Below are positions 1 through 11,752 of a stretch of DNA of 64,000 nucleotides, one piece after another. Numbering within the stretch: position 1 is the stretch's first letter; every line of letters starts with the position of its first letter. The DNA is from Bufo bufo (lineage: Eukaryota; Chordata; Amphibia; Anura; Bufonidae), in contig NC_053393.1 of assembly GCF_905171765.1 (NCBI RefSeq), positions 65,379,371 to 65,443,370 of the forward strand, in the 5' to 3' direction. Position numbers and translations under genes: made by a program. The notes below the pieces were generated by a model, which made no database searches, had not been told where the DNA came from, and was given only the letters and a program-made list of their open reading frames with translations.

Positions 1-91
1 GTTATTGTACTGAATGGCTCTGCATGGAACAACTCCTGCGGTTAAGAAACCCGACAGATGCCGCAGAAAAGAGGCCTATGGAATTTTCTAG

Positions 92-439
92 GAGTTTAAC
101 ACTGATGGACTATACTCAGGATAGGTCATCAATATCTGATCAGTGAGGGGGTCCAATCCAAAGAACCCCTGCCGATCAGCTGTTTCAAAAGCCCGCAACC
201 TCTTCCTCGGCCAATGACCTGACATTGATTGGTCACTTGGCCTAGGAGCAGCTCAGTCCCATACAAGTGAATGGGCCTGGGTTGCAATACCATGAACAGC
301 CACTATCCAATGCACGGCGCTGTGCTTAAGAGACTGCAGTGTTCAGCGTAGAGGCGCGGCCTCTTCAAAAAGCTCATCTGCAGGCGGCGCTGACAGTCGG
401 ACCCCCACTGATCAGATACTGATAACTGACCTTCAGTAT
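92..439. mobile_element. Inverted-repeat element, family A
   Basis: 'aggataggtcatcaatatct' at the left opposes 'agatactgataactgacctt' at the right. The 'ccgatcagctgtttcaaaag' and 'aaagctcatctgcagg' blocks are also paired. Same family as 10474, 30196, 47826 and 58958. Confidence 0.6.
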
Positions 440-746
440 TTAAAGGGGTTATCCAATATCATAAACAGCACCCCCACGTGACGGGCCCCTCAGAGTGAAT
501 ATACTTACCCGGCTCCCTGTGTCACTCTTGGTCCCCCGCACCGCCGCTGCGGCTTCTCCCTGTACACGGATGAAAGGAGGCTAGTCCCCGTCTGCCATTG
601 GGGGCCCCACGACACCAGATGTTTTCATCCGTGTACAGGGAGAAGCAGCAGCAGCGGTGCAGGGACCAGAAGCGGGGTAAGTATACTCTTTCTTAGGAGC
701 CCGACACATGGGGGGGCTCTTGTATGATATTGGATAACCCCTTTAA
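440..746. mobile_element. TTAA-flanked MITE
   Basis: TTAA at 440-443 and 743-746. Terminal repeats AGGGGTTATCCAATATCAT and its complement. Inner arms around 'cttctccctgtacacggatg' pair with 'catccgtgtacagggagaag'. Confidence 0.75.
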
Positions 747-897
747 CCTCCTTGAAAACCCTTTTGTGCGTATGGTAAACGGACGCTCAAGATGCAATGT
801 GAAAAGAGCTTTACATGGCCGGGCCTCTACAATGTAGCGCGTGGCGAAATGCAGCGCCCTCCAATGTTAACAGCTTCTGTGAAGAAGATCCCTCTAA

Positions 898-1170
898 GGG
901 CTCATGCACACGGCCGTTGTTTGGCCATTTCTTGCATTGGCGACTGCAATTGCGGTCCCCAATGCACGGGCAACATCCGTGAGGATTTTGCAGACGGATC
1001 CAGACCCATTCAACTTGATTGGGTCCGAGATCCATCCGCATCGCAAAAAAATTGAAAGTTCTATTTTTTTGCGGTGCGGAGACAGAGAGAAACCCCACGG
1101 AAGCCCTCCGTAGTGCTTCCGTGGGGTTCCATGCCTCCATTCCGGACCCATTCAAGTTTGCCAGCAGCAA
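898..1170. mobile_element. Harbinger-like MITE fragment
   Basis: Left end GGGCTCATGCACACGGCCGT follows TAA. Inside is a strong hairpin around 'ccccacggaagcc' / 'gtgcttccgtgggg' (1091-1126). The right terminus is not recognisable. It is related to 6589, 56724 and 57239. Confidence 0.6.
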
Positions 1171-1737
1171 TACGGGCACGGCTGGTAAACGTTCGTCCTA
1201 ACCCTTTGGCAGTTTTAGTCATCGGGCAACGCAATACTAGCTGCACCAAATGATGAACTCAGCTCTGCTGCCCCTGACAACGTTCTATGCTGGACTGTAC
1301 AGAGGCAGGATCTGCCCTCCAGCCCCCGGGGGCTGCAGTTCTGTGAAGCTGTTGATGATTCAGTGATTTAGACAACGTGTCTGTTTTGCCCATGCCCTTT
1401 TCCTCGTCCTCCCAGCGGACGGCAGGCTTTGCAGGCGCGGGCTCCCTGACATCTGCTGCTGTGCCCTTCAGGCTAGAGGTGAAGCAGCAGGATTCTGGCA
1501 CGAGGGGGCGGGGGAGGGAGGGATGGATTTTGCGGGTATAACAGTAACGTCAAACACTAAGGAGTAATCAGCGCCTTCATTTTCACAGAGCTTTTTGTCT
1601 AATTGAGGTTAATTGCATCATTGCTGTTAGCTAAGGGCATGCATTGACGGGATACAGCAGTACTGCGTTACTGTAACGAATGCTCTGCTCTGTGTGTGGA
1701 CTGGGACGATCCAGCCCAGCCGTGTATGGGGCTCAGT

Positions 1738-1918
1738 TTAAAGGGGTTGTCCACCTTTTACTATTGGGATAGATCATCAATATCAGTCCGACTCCCGGCA
1801 GCTGTTTGAAGAGAAGGCAGCATTCGTTTACCTGCTCCCGTAGCGGGCCCCTACTCATCTGATATTGATGACCTATCCTGATAGGTCATCAATAGTAAAA
1901 AGCGGACAACCCCTTTAA
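1738..1918. mobile_element. Short TTAA-flanked MITE
   Basis: AGGGGTTGTCCACCTTTTAC with TTAA opposes GTCCGCTTTTTACTATTG... reading back from CGGACAACCCCT-TTAA. It shares the 'gataggtcatcaatat' core with family A. Confidence 0.7.
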
Positions 1919-2461
1919 GAGATATGCAATAAATAGGATACCAGACAGCTTTATCAAGGCAGTCTGACATGGCAACCAATAGGAGAGCAGCTTTCATATT
2001 GCCAGAGCAGTTTAAGGAATGAAAGCGGAGCTCTGATTGGTTGCCATGGGCAACATTTACGCTGTCCAACAGGCAAACTGTCTTTGCTGCCTCCAGGAAC
2101 CAATCAGAGCTCTTAAAAAAAAAAAAATTGAAAGCCAAGTTCTGATTGGTCGTTAAGGGCAAATAAGTCAGTTCTAGGCTAGGGCTACATGGTAACTCAT
2201 CGTGGCGCACTGGCTGCATCGCAACTAATGTAAATGAATGGGATTGTGTCATAACCCCTGATGTAACAGTTGCCATAAGTCCAGCAGGTTTGGTTTTTAT
2301 TGCGACTGTCGTGTCATGGCGGCAGCAGCTTGTGGGTCACAGCGCAACCTCCTTCACTTTCTTTAGTTGCGATACAGGCATTGCTATACGGCGGCAATCT
2401 TGGGCCGTGCAATGTGTGGCCTTACGTTTTTCTCAGGGAGACCTCACTTTGTATACAGATT

Positions 2462-2790
2462 AGGCTACTTTCACACTGGCGTTTTGGCTTTCCGTTTGCG
2501 AGATCCGTTCAGGGCTCTCACTAGCGGTCCAAAACGGATCAGTTTTGTCCTAATACATTCTGAATGGAAAAGGATCCGCTCAGAATGCATCAGTTTGCCT
2601 CCATTCTGTCTCCATTCTGCTCTGGAGGCGGACAAGTTTTGGTGTCCGTCTCACAAAACTGAGCCAAATGGATCCGTCCTGGCACACAATGTAAGTCAAT
2701 GGGGACGGATCCGTTTTCTATGACACAATCTGGTAGAATAGAAAACGGACCCGTCCTCCATTGACTTTCAATGGTGTTCAAGACGTACAC
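2462..2790. mobile_element. Harbinger-like MITE fragment (GGCTACTTTCACAC)
   Basis: Begins with GGCTACTTTCACACTGGCGT and carries multiple 'aacggatc' blocks shared with the element at 25836. The right end is lost. Confidence 0.6.
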
Positions 2791-3867
2791 GTATTGGTGG
2801 AGCTCGTGAGGGCACGGCTCATAAGTGGGCGGTGCCAGTGGGGGCTTTGCCCGTTTCTGGGGAGGGGCTTATATGCGCTGAATTTATTAACGCTTACATT
2901 TTTGATTATCAAAACAATAAAATCGTGTGAAAGTCTACATAACTTTTGAGATTGGTACTCTGTATAGGGGTGAGACCTAGAAGACCTGTAAATGCCTAAT
3001 ACTTCTCACAGCTGAGGGTTTGGAACAATTACGGTATACCCAGCGTAGACAATCTTCAGCAAAAAGCTCTCTCTCTCCTGTCCTAACAGTTTTGCTACAA
3101 TGTGTCAGTGCAGGTAAAATGTATGAACATGGAGTCTGGACTAAATACAACTAAAGCAAATTCTCAGCTGTGGAAAATATTAGATTGGATGTTGAGAAAG
3201 GCGAGGAGCTAAACGTAACCCTATGAGACCACGTTCTACCAAAGCTCTCACACAATTGAGACACGAGGCAAAGTGGCAGTTCAAGTCAACGGAGAGACCA
3301 CCCAGCTCTACAGATGGATTTGGGCCCCCTCCATTGGTGGTTTTAGGTACGCAGGTGACGGGTTCCCTTTAAGATTTACAAAGGGATACGCTGCGAGGAT
3401 ACTTGAGAGCTATGCAAATCCGTGACAAAGGAAGCCAAGTGGAAAAAGCACAAGCGTAGCTCAAATGGCACAAAAGATGACAACCAGAGACAGCCATTTA
3501 AACATGGGACGCTGAACTCTGATGGGCCCAGTGCGTCCATTTTGGATTAGCATTACATTAATGTCACAACGGTTAATGTAAAGGTAAGGAGAATATGAGC
3601 AGGAGAGACACTTGTCACGGAGATGATCTCGCTCGTCTGGTCAAAACAACAATTACTCATCAAATGCAATACCTCAGGCGCCGGCGGCCATGTGTATGCT
3701 ATGGGCAGCGCACTCAAAGTCAAACTGGGACTGTGCCCGGCACATCACCAGCACCCATGATTGGGTTTGGGAGGATTTGTATATATTTTTTTTTAATTAT
3801 GCACTATTACAACATTATTTGACATGAGTCAAATAAACTATTGGGAAAATTCTAAGTTAGGCTGCAA

Positions 3868-4280
3868 ACAGTATTTTTAGTTTTGGAGGACCCAGGCACC
3901 AGGCCTGTCCATGTACTACACAATGTAAAATTGTGTTACACCCCATATCTCCAGTGGGGGCACTGCAGAGAAACTGCTCGCTAGAGGTCAAAGCAGCAGA
4001 TCACTATACAGTAAACAGTATTTCTAGTTCTGGAGGACCCAGGCACCTGGCCTGTCCATGTACGCCATAATGCAAAATTGTGTTACACCCCATTTCTCCA
4101 GTGGGGGCACTGCAGGGAAACTGCTGCATATTACATCTGATCGCTAGAGGTCGAAGCAGCAGATCACTATATAGCAAACAGTATTTCTTGTTCTGGAGGT
4201 CCCAAGCACCTGGCCTGCCCATGTACTGCATCATGCAAAATTGTTAGACCCCATTTCTCCAGTGGGGGCACTGCACCACA
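3868..4280 (+). repeat. Three-unit tandem repeat, about 150-165 bp
   Basis: 'cagtattt(t/c)tagttctggagg' recurs at 3868, 4016 and 4180, each followed by 'ctggcctgtccatgtac' and 'ctccagtgggggcactgca'. Units are 148 and 164 bp; the third is truncated. Confidence 0.9.
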
Positions 4281-6588
4281 GCGCCAGCACAAAGTAACGT
4301 GCACATTTGTCCACTTTGCCTCTAGGACCTGAATTGTAGAGAGGGGACATATTACAAGGTCTGAAGCCTCAGAGAGTTATGGAGTTGAGAGAGCTGCCTG
4401 CACTCCAGCCTGGGTCCTATGGCAGATCCTGTGATGGCATTGTGGTATATGGACACGGTTGTGGATATGGTATACCACCTCTGGGACCAACACCAGTCTC
4501 CTGAATGGGGGCTCTACCATGGCTCGCCCCACTTGGTGAGATGCCAAGTGGTGGAGAGGTGGCCACTCAAGCTATTGACGTAAATGGCGAGAGCCACACA
4601 CAAATGTGGCTGCTTGTCTATTCATTTCCAACTTTGATCTGGAGATAGGTGCGGATCCCAGAGGTGGGATCCACATCCACTTGATATTTAGAGCATATCC
4701 TGTCTAAGAACAACTCTTAAAAGGGGACTGTACAGGATTAGAAAAACAGCGCCACACCTCTTTACAGGTTGTGTGTGGTACTGCGCCTCAGTCCAATTCA
4801 CTTCAATGGAGCTGAGGTGCAATACTATACACAACCCATTAACAGGTGCTTTTTTATTTTTTTTAAACAAAGCAGCCACGATCTTGGGACTATCGACTCC
4901 GAAATACAATTTAAGAAAAATGTAAAAAACCTTTCTTGGTGTTAATTTCATTACCGCCGCTCACCTAGTTCTATTTCCATACCGCCTAATGGGATAATTC
5001 ATTAAAACCAGAGCAATGCAAAGGAACATCCACCCTGCTCAGTATTCTGAACCCTCCCCGACTTTGCCATCTCCGTAATTAACAGAATGGAATCTCGTTT
5101 GGCCTACACAGGACTCCCGTCTCCGCGCTCTTTTCTTCTCCCGGTGTAATTATCCGCTCACATTCGAGGCATATGCAAACATCTTAAGTTCCATGGGAAA
5201 TGTTTGATTTTTGTGTTGGTTATGGATAATCCAATCTAGCACCCGAGATGGGAGATACTGTTCACAAAACATTAATTAGTGAAATAAATGCCTCAGAAGA
5301 CAGCCTTTCTGGGAATGACGTGATGAGCAGATAATACGAAGCGCGCTCCTTCCCTCGGTCTCTGTGTGGTGACATTATAAAAAAAAAAGTCTAATATGCA
5401 AATGAAGAGCCCAATTAACAAGCAAAAAAAAAATATCAAATTATAAAATACAGACCCTGACACCAGCACTAGGTGACAATATTTCAAACAAAATGCTAAA
5501 CTATGAAAAAATATAGCACAGTATTGGGAGGTACGTTTTTCGAGGTTTTACATTTTAAAAAAAAAATTAAAATAAAATAAAAACATGAAATTTTGAGTTA
5601 CAAAACTTCATAAAAGGTCAGTATGCTTTGGTTAAATGCTGCCAAGAAGCTCACTGTGATACATGGGCATGAGAAATGCTATATTTGCCGATAGGATAAA
5701 AGAAAACAAATCTAAGCTATAAAGATAAAATAATATATAACATACAAGGAAATAAAAACAATATATAAGATATAAGAAAACAGAAAAATATATGATCATA
5801 AAATAAAAAACAATATACCGTAAGACTATAAAATAAAAAGTTTATAGAAAAGGGGTCAGCAACCAGATGGCATTCAGGCTGCGTCGCGGCGCGCAGCACC
5901 TTTAATTAAAAAATACTCACACATGCCAAACAGTTTGTGCTAAGCCCGCCCCCCATGCTTCCCGCCGTGCCACCCAGCTACCAAACTCCTGTATCTCACG
6001 GGCTGAGCACCGACGCTCCACGCATAATCAATGGTGGACACCGCTGATTATTTGATTTATGTCACATACAGTTTGTGTTATAATATGACTTTCCTGTGCA
6101 CACTGACCACTTCTGCTTCTATTTTATTTTTTTTAAAATGCTATTCCATCCGAAAAAGGTTGCCGACTCCCGATAGAGAATATAATAAAATAAAAATAAA
6201 TTAAGAAAAAAATAAATAAAATGAGACAGCGGTAATTTTTCGAATAGAAAAACTCTCCTTCTAAAATCTTCTAGCACGTCATAGTAGAACCGAATTAGAA
6301 GATGACATGAGGGAGATGTTCTTCAACCCTCATCAGCTTTCTAAATCTAAGGAGCCAACCTCTGCCGCTGCTCACAGATTCAGTCGATGGAAACGTGAGA
6401 CAATGCTGACCACTCGTTATTACGACCATTTCTGTGCTTTTATCTAGGACACGGTCTGTGATTTTCAGTGACAGAGCAGAATGGTACTGAAGAAGAACGG
6501 ATGAATTACCGACCAGGACGGTATACAGGAGATTGTTATTGATGGCTCTTTATATAGGGATCACTTATGTAGCCATAATCTGATTCAG

Positions 6589-6808
6589 GGCTCATGCACA
6601 GGACAGTTGCCCGTATTGAGGCCCGCAAACAGCGGGTCTGCAATATACGGGCACCGGCCGCTTGTGCACCGCATCACAGATGCAGACCCATATTTTTTTG
6701 CTGTGCAGACGGTCTGCATCCCTCTGCGCCAGCCACACGGACGGTGCACTATTTGTGGCCCCCAATGCACGGAACGGGCAGCCCACGTTAGTGTGCACAG
6801 GCCCTTAC
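6589..6808. mobile_element. Harbinger-like MITE (GGGCTCATGCACA)
   Basis: Ends GGGCTCATGCACA and TGTGCACAGGCCC form imperfect termini. The interior contains opposed 'tgcagaccc' / 'ggtctgca' and 'cccgtattg' type sequence. Confidence 0.6.
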
Positions 6809-7165
6809 AGGATCTTTATGCAGATACCCTTTCTAGTTCTAATAAATAATGCATCATAAATTAAAAAAATTTCTATTCCGGTCTAGCCTAGTTGCCAATA
6901 GTCCTGAATTTACAGGGACTGTCCCTAACTTCCAGAGAAAGTCCCTGCAAATTTGAGCTGTCTCAGGCCAAAATGGGTGGGGTTTAGCTAAGCCCTGCCC
7001 ATAAATGACTGGTCTTGTGAGGCTCGGGGGCGTTCCCAAGGGTGGGGTCTATAGGTCCCTAAAAAACCAACTGCATTGTTGATAAAAGTATGGTCTAGGG
7101 ACAGAAAAAGAAAAAAAAACAGAAGTGTCACCAATGGTGCTAGATAAATCCAATTGACTTTAAGA

Positions 7166-7196
7166 GGGGTGGGGTGGGGTGGGGTGGGGTGGGGGG
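7166..7196 (+). repeat. GGGGT microsatellite / G-quadruplex motif
   Basis: Six consecutive G4 (last G6) runs separated by single T residues on the + strand; the C-rich strand would be in the ext1 transcript. Confidence 0.9.
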
Positions 7197-8135
7197 TCCA
7201 TCGTTTTTCCATTATGACCCCCTTCATTCTGCCGGGCAAAACGGAGCTGTATGCTCTGGTATTCTGTCCTGTCCTTTTGACGGAAACTGCGATGGAGGTT
7301 CATACGGATACCTCTGCCGTAAACGTGAACCTAGCGCCTTCCCTCATCAGTAAAGCACAATGAATGGTTGCCATGGGCAACACTTTCTTTTAGGCCCTTT
7401 TGATATGCGAGTCCAAATAGATCTATTTTAGCTTCTTTGAATATTACTATAGCTTTCACTCACATTAAAAAAAAATTACAATACAATTAAATACAGACGC
7501 TGGAGACACAATGTATGAGGAAATTCAAGGCAAAATCTCCCTTTTTACTTACTAAAAAAGTTTTATGTTCCACAGTAAGTGAAAAAAAAAAATTGTTCCT
7601 TGTAAATGACATTCAGACAATGTTCTCGTTTTTGTCAAATCATTTTCAAAGTGTTTTTCTCTCTCGCCTCGGTGTCATGATGTTGTCCTTCACCACCTCA
7701 TATTGGTATTTCAGCAAACAAACCACCAGAAAATCAGCTCCGTTCTGTCAATGTGACTCTTAATTATGTCGGCGTACGGCTTCGGAGAGGGCCAAACGTG
7801 CCCGACGCCGCTGCCACTAGTATTACATGCCGCCGGAATATATTATACTGACAGAATTTATAACTCACTCATGTGTACACATCTATCTCGTTATCAGAGG
7901 TAGGTAATAATAATGAAACATAGGTGCTGACAAACTAATGCCGGGAGGTCTGGCCTTGGGGGACGCCTCTGTGAAGGGAGACCCTTCCGAGAAACTAAGT
8001 GCCGCGTATGACCACCAAAAATATCTTAATAATCGTGGCACACAATTATTATTATGTATAGAGCTGTTACTCCGCTGTAGGTTGATATTATTTGAGCACT
8101 CTAGTGGCTTTTATTTGCACTGTATGGCACAGTTA

Positions 8136-8821
8136 CTGTATTTTTGGTCCTATAGGACGCACTTTTTTCCCCCACAAGTGGAGGAAAAAGTCAGTGCGGT
8201 GAATACTAATGAGCGCTTCCGTTATGGAAGTGCTCACTAGTACAGCAGGACCGGGGAGCAGTGAATGCAGGGCCCCCGTGCTGGCACTGTACTCACCGCT
8301 CCCTGGTCTTTGTCTGCCGGCGTCCCATGCGTAGCGGTGACCTGTCCACAGCGTGAGGACGTAGGTGTGCTCTGTGACCCCACACTGTGCAATGTCAGGT
8401 CTCATCACGACACAGTGTGGCAGGAAGAGTGCTGGATCTCAGGAGCGGCAGCGTCCAGAACAGGAGGGGCGAGTTGATTTATTTAATTTTTTTTGGTCTG
8501 ATCTGAGGTCTTTTTAAGGGTCTGAGCTCCAGTCTAATTAACATGAGGGGTGTGAGCTCAGGTCTGGTTAACATTGGGGGTCTGAGCTGAGGTCTGATTA
8601 ACAATGGGTGTCTGATCTAAGGATTTTTTGGTGGTCTGATCTGAGGTTTTTTTGAGGGGTCTAAGCTGAGGTCTGGTTAACAATGGGGGTCTTATCTGAG
8701 GTCTGACGGGGATTTGGTCTGAAGTCTGATGGAGGTCTGATCTGATGAAACATTTTTTTTCCTCCTCTAAAACCTAGGTGCAACTTATGAGCAGGTGCAT
8801 TTTACAGGGAGAAAAATACGG
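8136..8821. mobile_element. TA-flanked inverted-repeat element
   Basis: TA on both sides. The left terminus CTGTATTTTTGGTCCTATAG and right terminus CCGTATTTTTCTCCCTGTAA (complement strand) form short imperfect terminal repeats followed by 'gcac'. TA target use fits Tc1/mariner-type elements. No transposase. Confidence 0.5.
8480..8750 (+). repeat. Degenerate 'ggtctgagctgaggtctg' tandem repeat
   Basis: Irregular repeats of GTCTGAgCTgAGGTCTGatTAA with spacers 'caatggggg' or 'ttttttgagggg', period about 45-60 bp, inside the TA-flanked element. Confidence 0.8.
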
Positions 8822-9106
8822 TACTTCTTTTACTTTATTTTTGCCTGGTCCAGTATTCTTTATTTAGCCCACTTTCTTATACGGCACTAAGTTTTGGACC
8901 ATAGTGTACAGTGCTTATAATCAGAGGAGGGGGAAGGGGTGCTAAAGGTTTAAAGGCCCTTACGTTTGCTTGGCTCCTATAATACTTTATGAAGTTTTTG
9001 TTGGGGATACACAGGGCTGTTAATGTGCTGTTTAAGAAGAAAATTAAAGAAATATTTTTTTCTTCTTTCATTTTTTTCTGTAGTGCCATAGCGCTACAGA
9101 ACATTA

Positions 9107-9250
<144 letters not shown>

Positions 9251-9551
9251 TTAAAAAGCTGAATAGAAATAACAAAGCTTCAGTGTAAAAATCAAAAAGA
9301 GAATAGTCAGCTGGCATTAGTGTGCAACTGCGATTTTGGCAGGATCGGCCTACCCTCTAATGTATATGGAGGCATCCCGTCTCTTCTGGATTTCAACACG
9401 CCCCATTTCTGCGGTTCTCACAACACGTGCATGCTCGGCCCGATTTGGGATGGGAAGAGAGCTGCTGGCTGAATTAGTGTTTGGCTGACAGCCATCTATG
9501 GTGTATGGTCGTCTACAACTGCCAGACACTTTTGGTGTTGACTTAAGGTGG

Positions 9552-9875
9552 GTTTACACGGGCCGAGCTAAAGCTGATAGTCGGGAAGGAAGGGGTCCTT
9601 CTCGACAGTCGGCTGTGAAGGAGACCGCTGCACTTACATGCAGAGATCTCCTCCACAGTATGAGGATGAGGAATGGCTTGCTCGTCCTCATACAGCTGCA
9701 TTGTTTCTGCGCAGCCCAGAAATGATCATTGGTGTGCCTGCACGAACTACAGGATCGCCCGATGAACGAGTGCTTTACTTGTTCTTCGGGGTAATCGGCT
9801 GAACCTTTAGACGGGCAGATTGTTATTATAATCTTCCCAAATATTGGGCTCTGTAAATCCACCTTTACATTGCAT
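9552..9875. mobile_element. Terminal-inverted-repeat MITE (GGTGGGTTTACACGG)
   Basis: Left GGTGGGTTTACACGGGCC follows TTAA-like 'cttaa'. Right end complementary 'gtaaatccaccttta' at about 9855-9870. The interior is non-coding. Confidence 0.55.
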
Positions 9876-10473
9876 GAGAACAAAAGGATCAGGCAAGAGA
9901 TTAGATGGTGTGCTGACCCCGTTTAGAAGCCATTGATCTAATATGTATGGCCACCTTTAAGATGATAGAAGGCCCTTGGGACAAAGCTATGCCATTCAAT
10001 GTGAACTACAAGTCATCACAATATCAATTAATATCTTAATCACAAGTTATTATTTCAATTGATAAATAAAAAAATGTTTATGCATCAGAATACTGTGCAA
10101 AAACCTGATCACAAGGAAAAGTACTATGACTACTGGGGTGCTGCTTTTCTTGCACCTTCTTAGCCTACTATTAAGGGATTAAAGCATTGGTAGGCCACTG
10201 TTAGCTGGACTCTTTCCATTAAAACCTCTGAAGGATGCGTGAAAGTTGCAGGATGCATTTATAAAGACCCGCTATCTGACAGGGTGACAGACAGTCCATC
10301 ACTCCTCTTGAGCTTGTGTAATCAGGAGTGATGTGCTCCACTAAAATGGATTTCGAGACATGTCTGGACTGGCGCGGTCATGGACAAATATCTATCACAT
10401 CAGAACGAAGGCAAATATAAGTATACAACAGAAAGAGCATCATTTATGCCTTATTTTTTTTCAGGGAAAATAA

Positions 10474-10880
10474 TTAAAGGGGTTTGCCGAGATTTTATTT
10501 ATTGTTGACCTATCCTCTGGATAGGTCATCAGTGTCTGATTGGTGAAGGTCTGACACCCGGGACCCCCGCCGATGAGCTGTTCGAGAAGGCAGCGGCGCT
10601 CTTTTGAGGCCTTCTCTCTGCTTTTCCTTGGCCAGTGATGACACGTTCATCGTTCACGTGGCCTAGGAGCAGCTCAGCCCCATTCAAGTGAATGGGGCTA
10701 AGCACGATACCAAGCACAGGCGCTATGCAGTGTATGGCGCTGTGTCTGCTGAGCTGAGAAAAGGCAGTGGCGCTCACAGGAGCCCCGCCGCCTTCTCAAA
10801 ACAGCTAATAAGGTGGAGGTTCCGGGTGCTGGACCCCCTACCGATCACATACTGATGACCTATTCAGAAAAAAGTTATTT
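10474..10880. mobile_element. Inverted-repeat element, family A
   Basis: Starts AAAGGGGTTTGCCGAG after TTAA. 'ggataggtcatcagtgtctg' opposes 'catactgatgacctatt'. The right terminus is lost in a T-rich run. Confidence 0.6.
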
Positions 10881-11031
10881 TTTTTTTTGTTTTTTTTTTA
10901 AGGAAGACAGAAAACCCTTGCTTATATGGTTTATGGAGCTTGTTGGGCTACTTGCCAAAACCTACCACCGCCTGTTCTCACAATAGAAAATCTCTAAATC
11001 TGCAAAAAACATACCACTGCCAACGTCATAA

Positions 11032-11752
11032 GCCTCATGCACACGACCGTGGTGTGTTTTGCGGTCCGCAAATGGCGGATCCGCAAAACACGGATGGCGT
11101 CCGTGCGAGTTTCGCAATTTGCGGAACGGCATGGACAGCCTTTAAAGGGATTCTATCACCAAGATTTGTGCTATAGAGCTGCGGACATGCACGGCTAGAT
11201 CGCCAGCACCGCCTATGTCCTCCGAATCTCCTCCTTTCATCAACGATAGATTGCCTTAATCTCACGATGTGCGAGGTCGCGCAGGCGCAGTTCTTTCCCT
11301 GAGGCTGATGCCAGCACAGGGAAGGAACACTATACCAGCACTTCGCATGCGCGACCTCGCGCATCGCGAGATTACGGCAATCTATCGTTGATGAAAGGAG
11401 GAGATTCGGAGGACATAGGCGGTGCTGGGCTCCAGGAAGGTAAGTACAGCCCCTTGGACACATACAAGACTCATTTACATATATATAAAATCATTTTTTA
11501 AACACAATAAAAGGACACAGCCCTATAGGACCGGTATATTGCGGACATGCTAGCGGCGATCTAGCCGTGCATGTCCGCATCTCTATAAGCTAAAACAAGG
11601 TGACAGAATCCCTTTAATGTAAATGCCTATTCTTGTCCGCAAGAAGCCTATTTTTTTTGCGGGGCCACAGAATGGAGCAACGGATGCGGACACCACACGA
11701 CCAAAACGGCGGCTCGGATGCGAACCAAAACAACAACCGTGTGCATGAGGCC
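11032..11752. mobile_element. Harbinger-like MITE carrying a nested element
   Basis: Ends GCCTCATGCACACGACCGT and ACCGTGTGCATGAGGC. The interior is rich in 'gcggtccgcaaa' / 'ttgcggac' motifs. The flank is TAA on the left and TTA on the right. It is split by a TTAA element at 11142-11617; rejoining gives the 'gaaatgcctattcttgtc' continuity seen in the copy at 35413. Confidence 0.7.
11142..11617. mobile_element. Nested TTAA-flanked MITE
   Basis: AGGGATTCTATCACC at the left and GGTGACAGAATCCCT at the right, with TTAA on both sides. Interior arms 'ctcctttcatcaacgatag' and 'ctatcgttgatgaaaggag' pair, as do 'gacatgcacggctagatcgc' and 'gcgatctagccgtgcatgtc'. Inserted into the 11032-11752 element. 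Confidence 0.75.
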
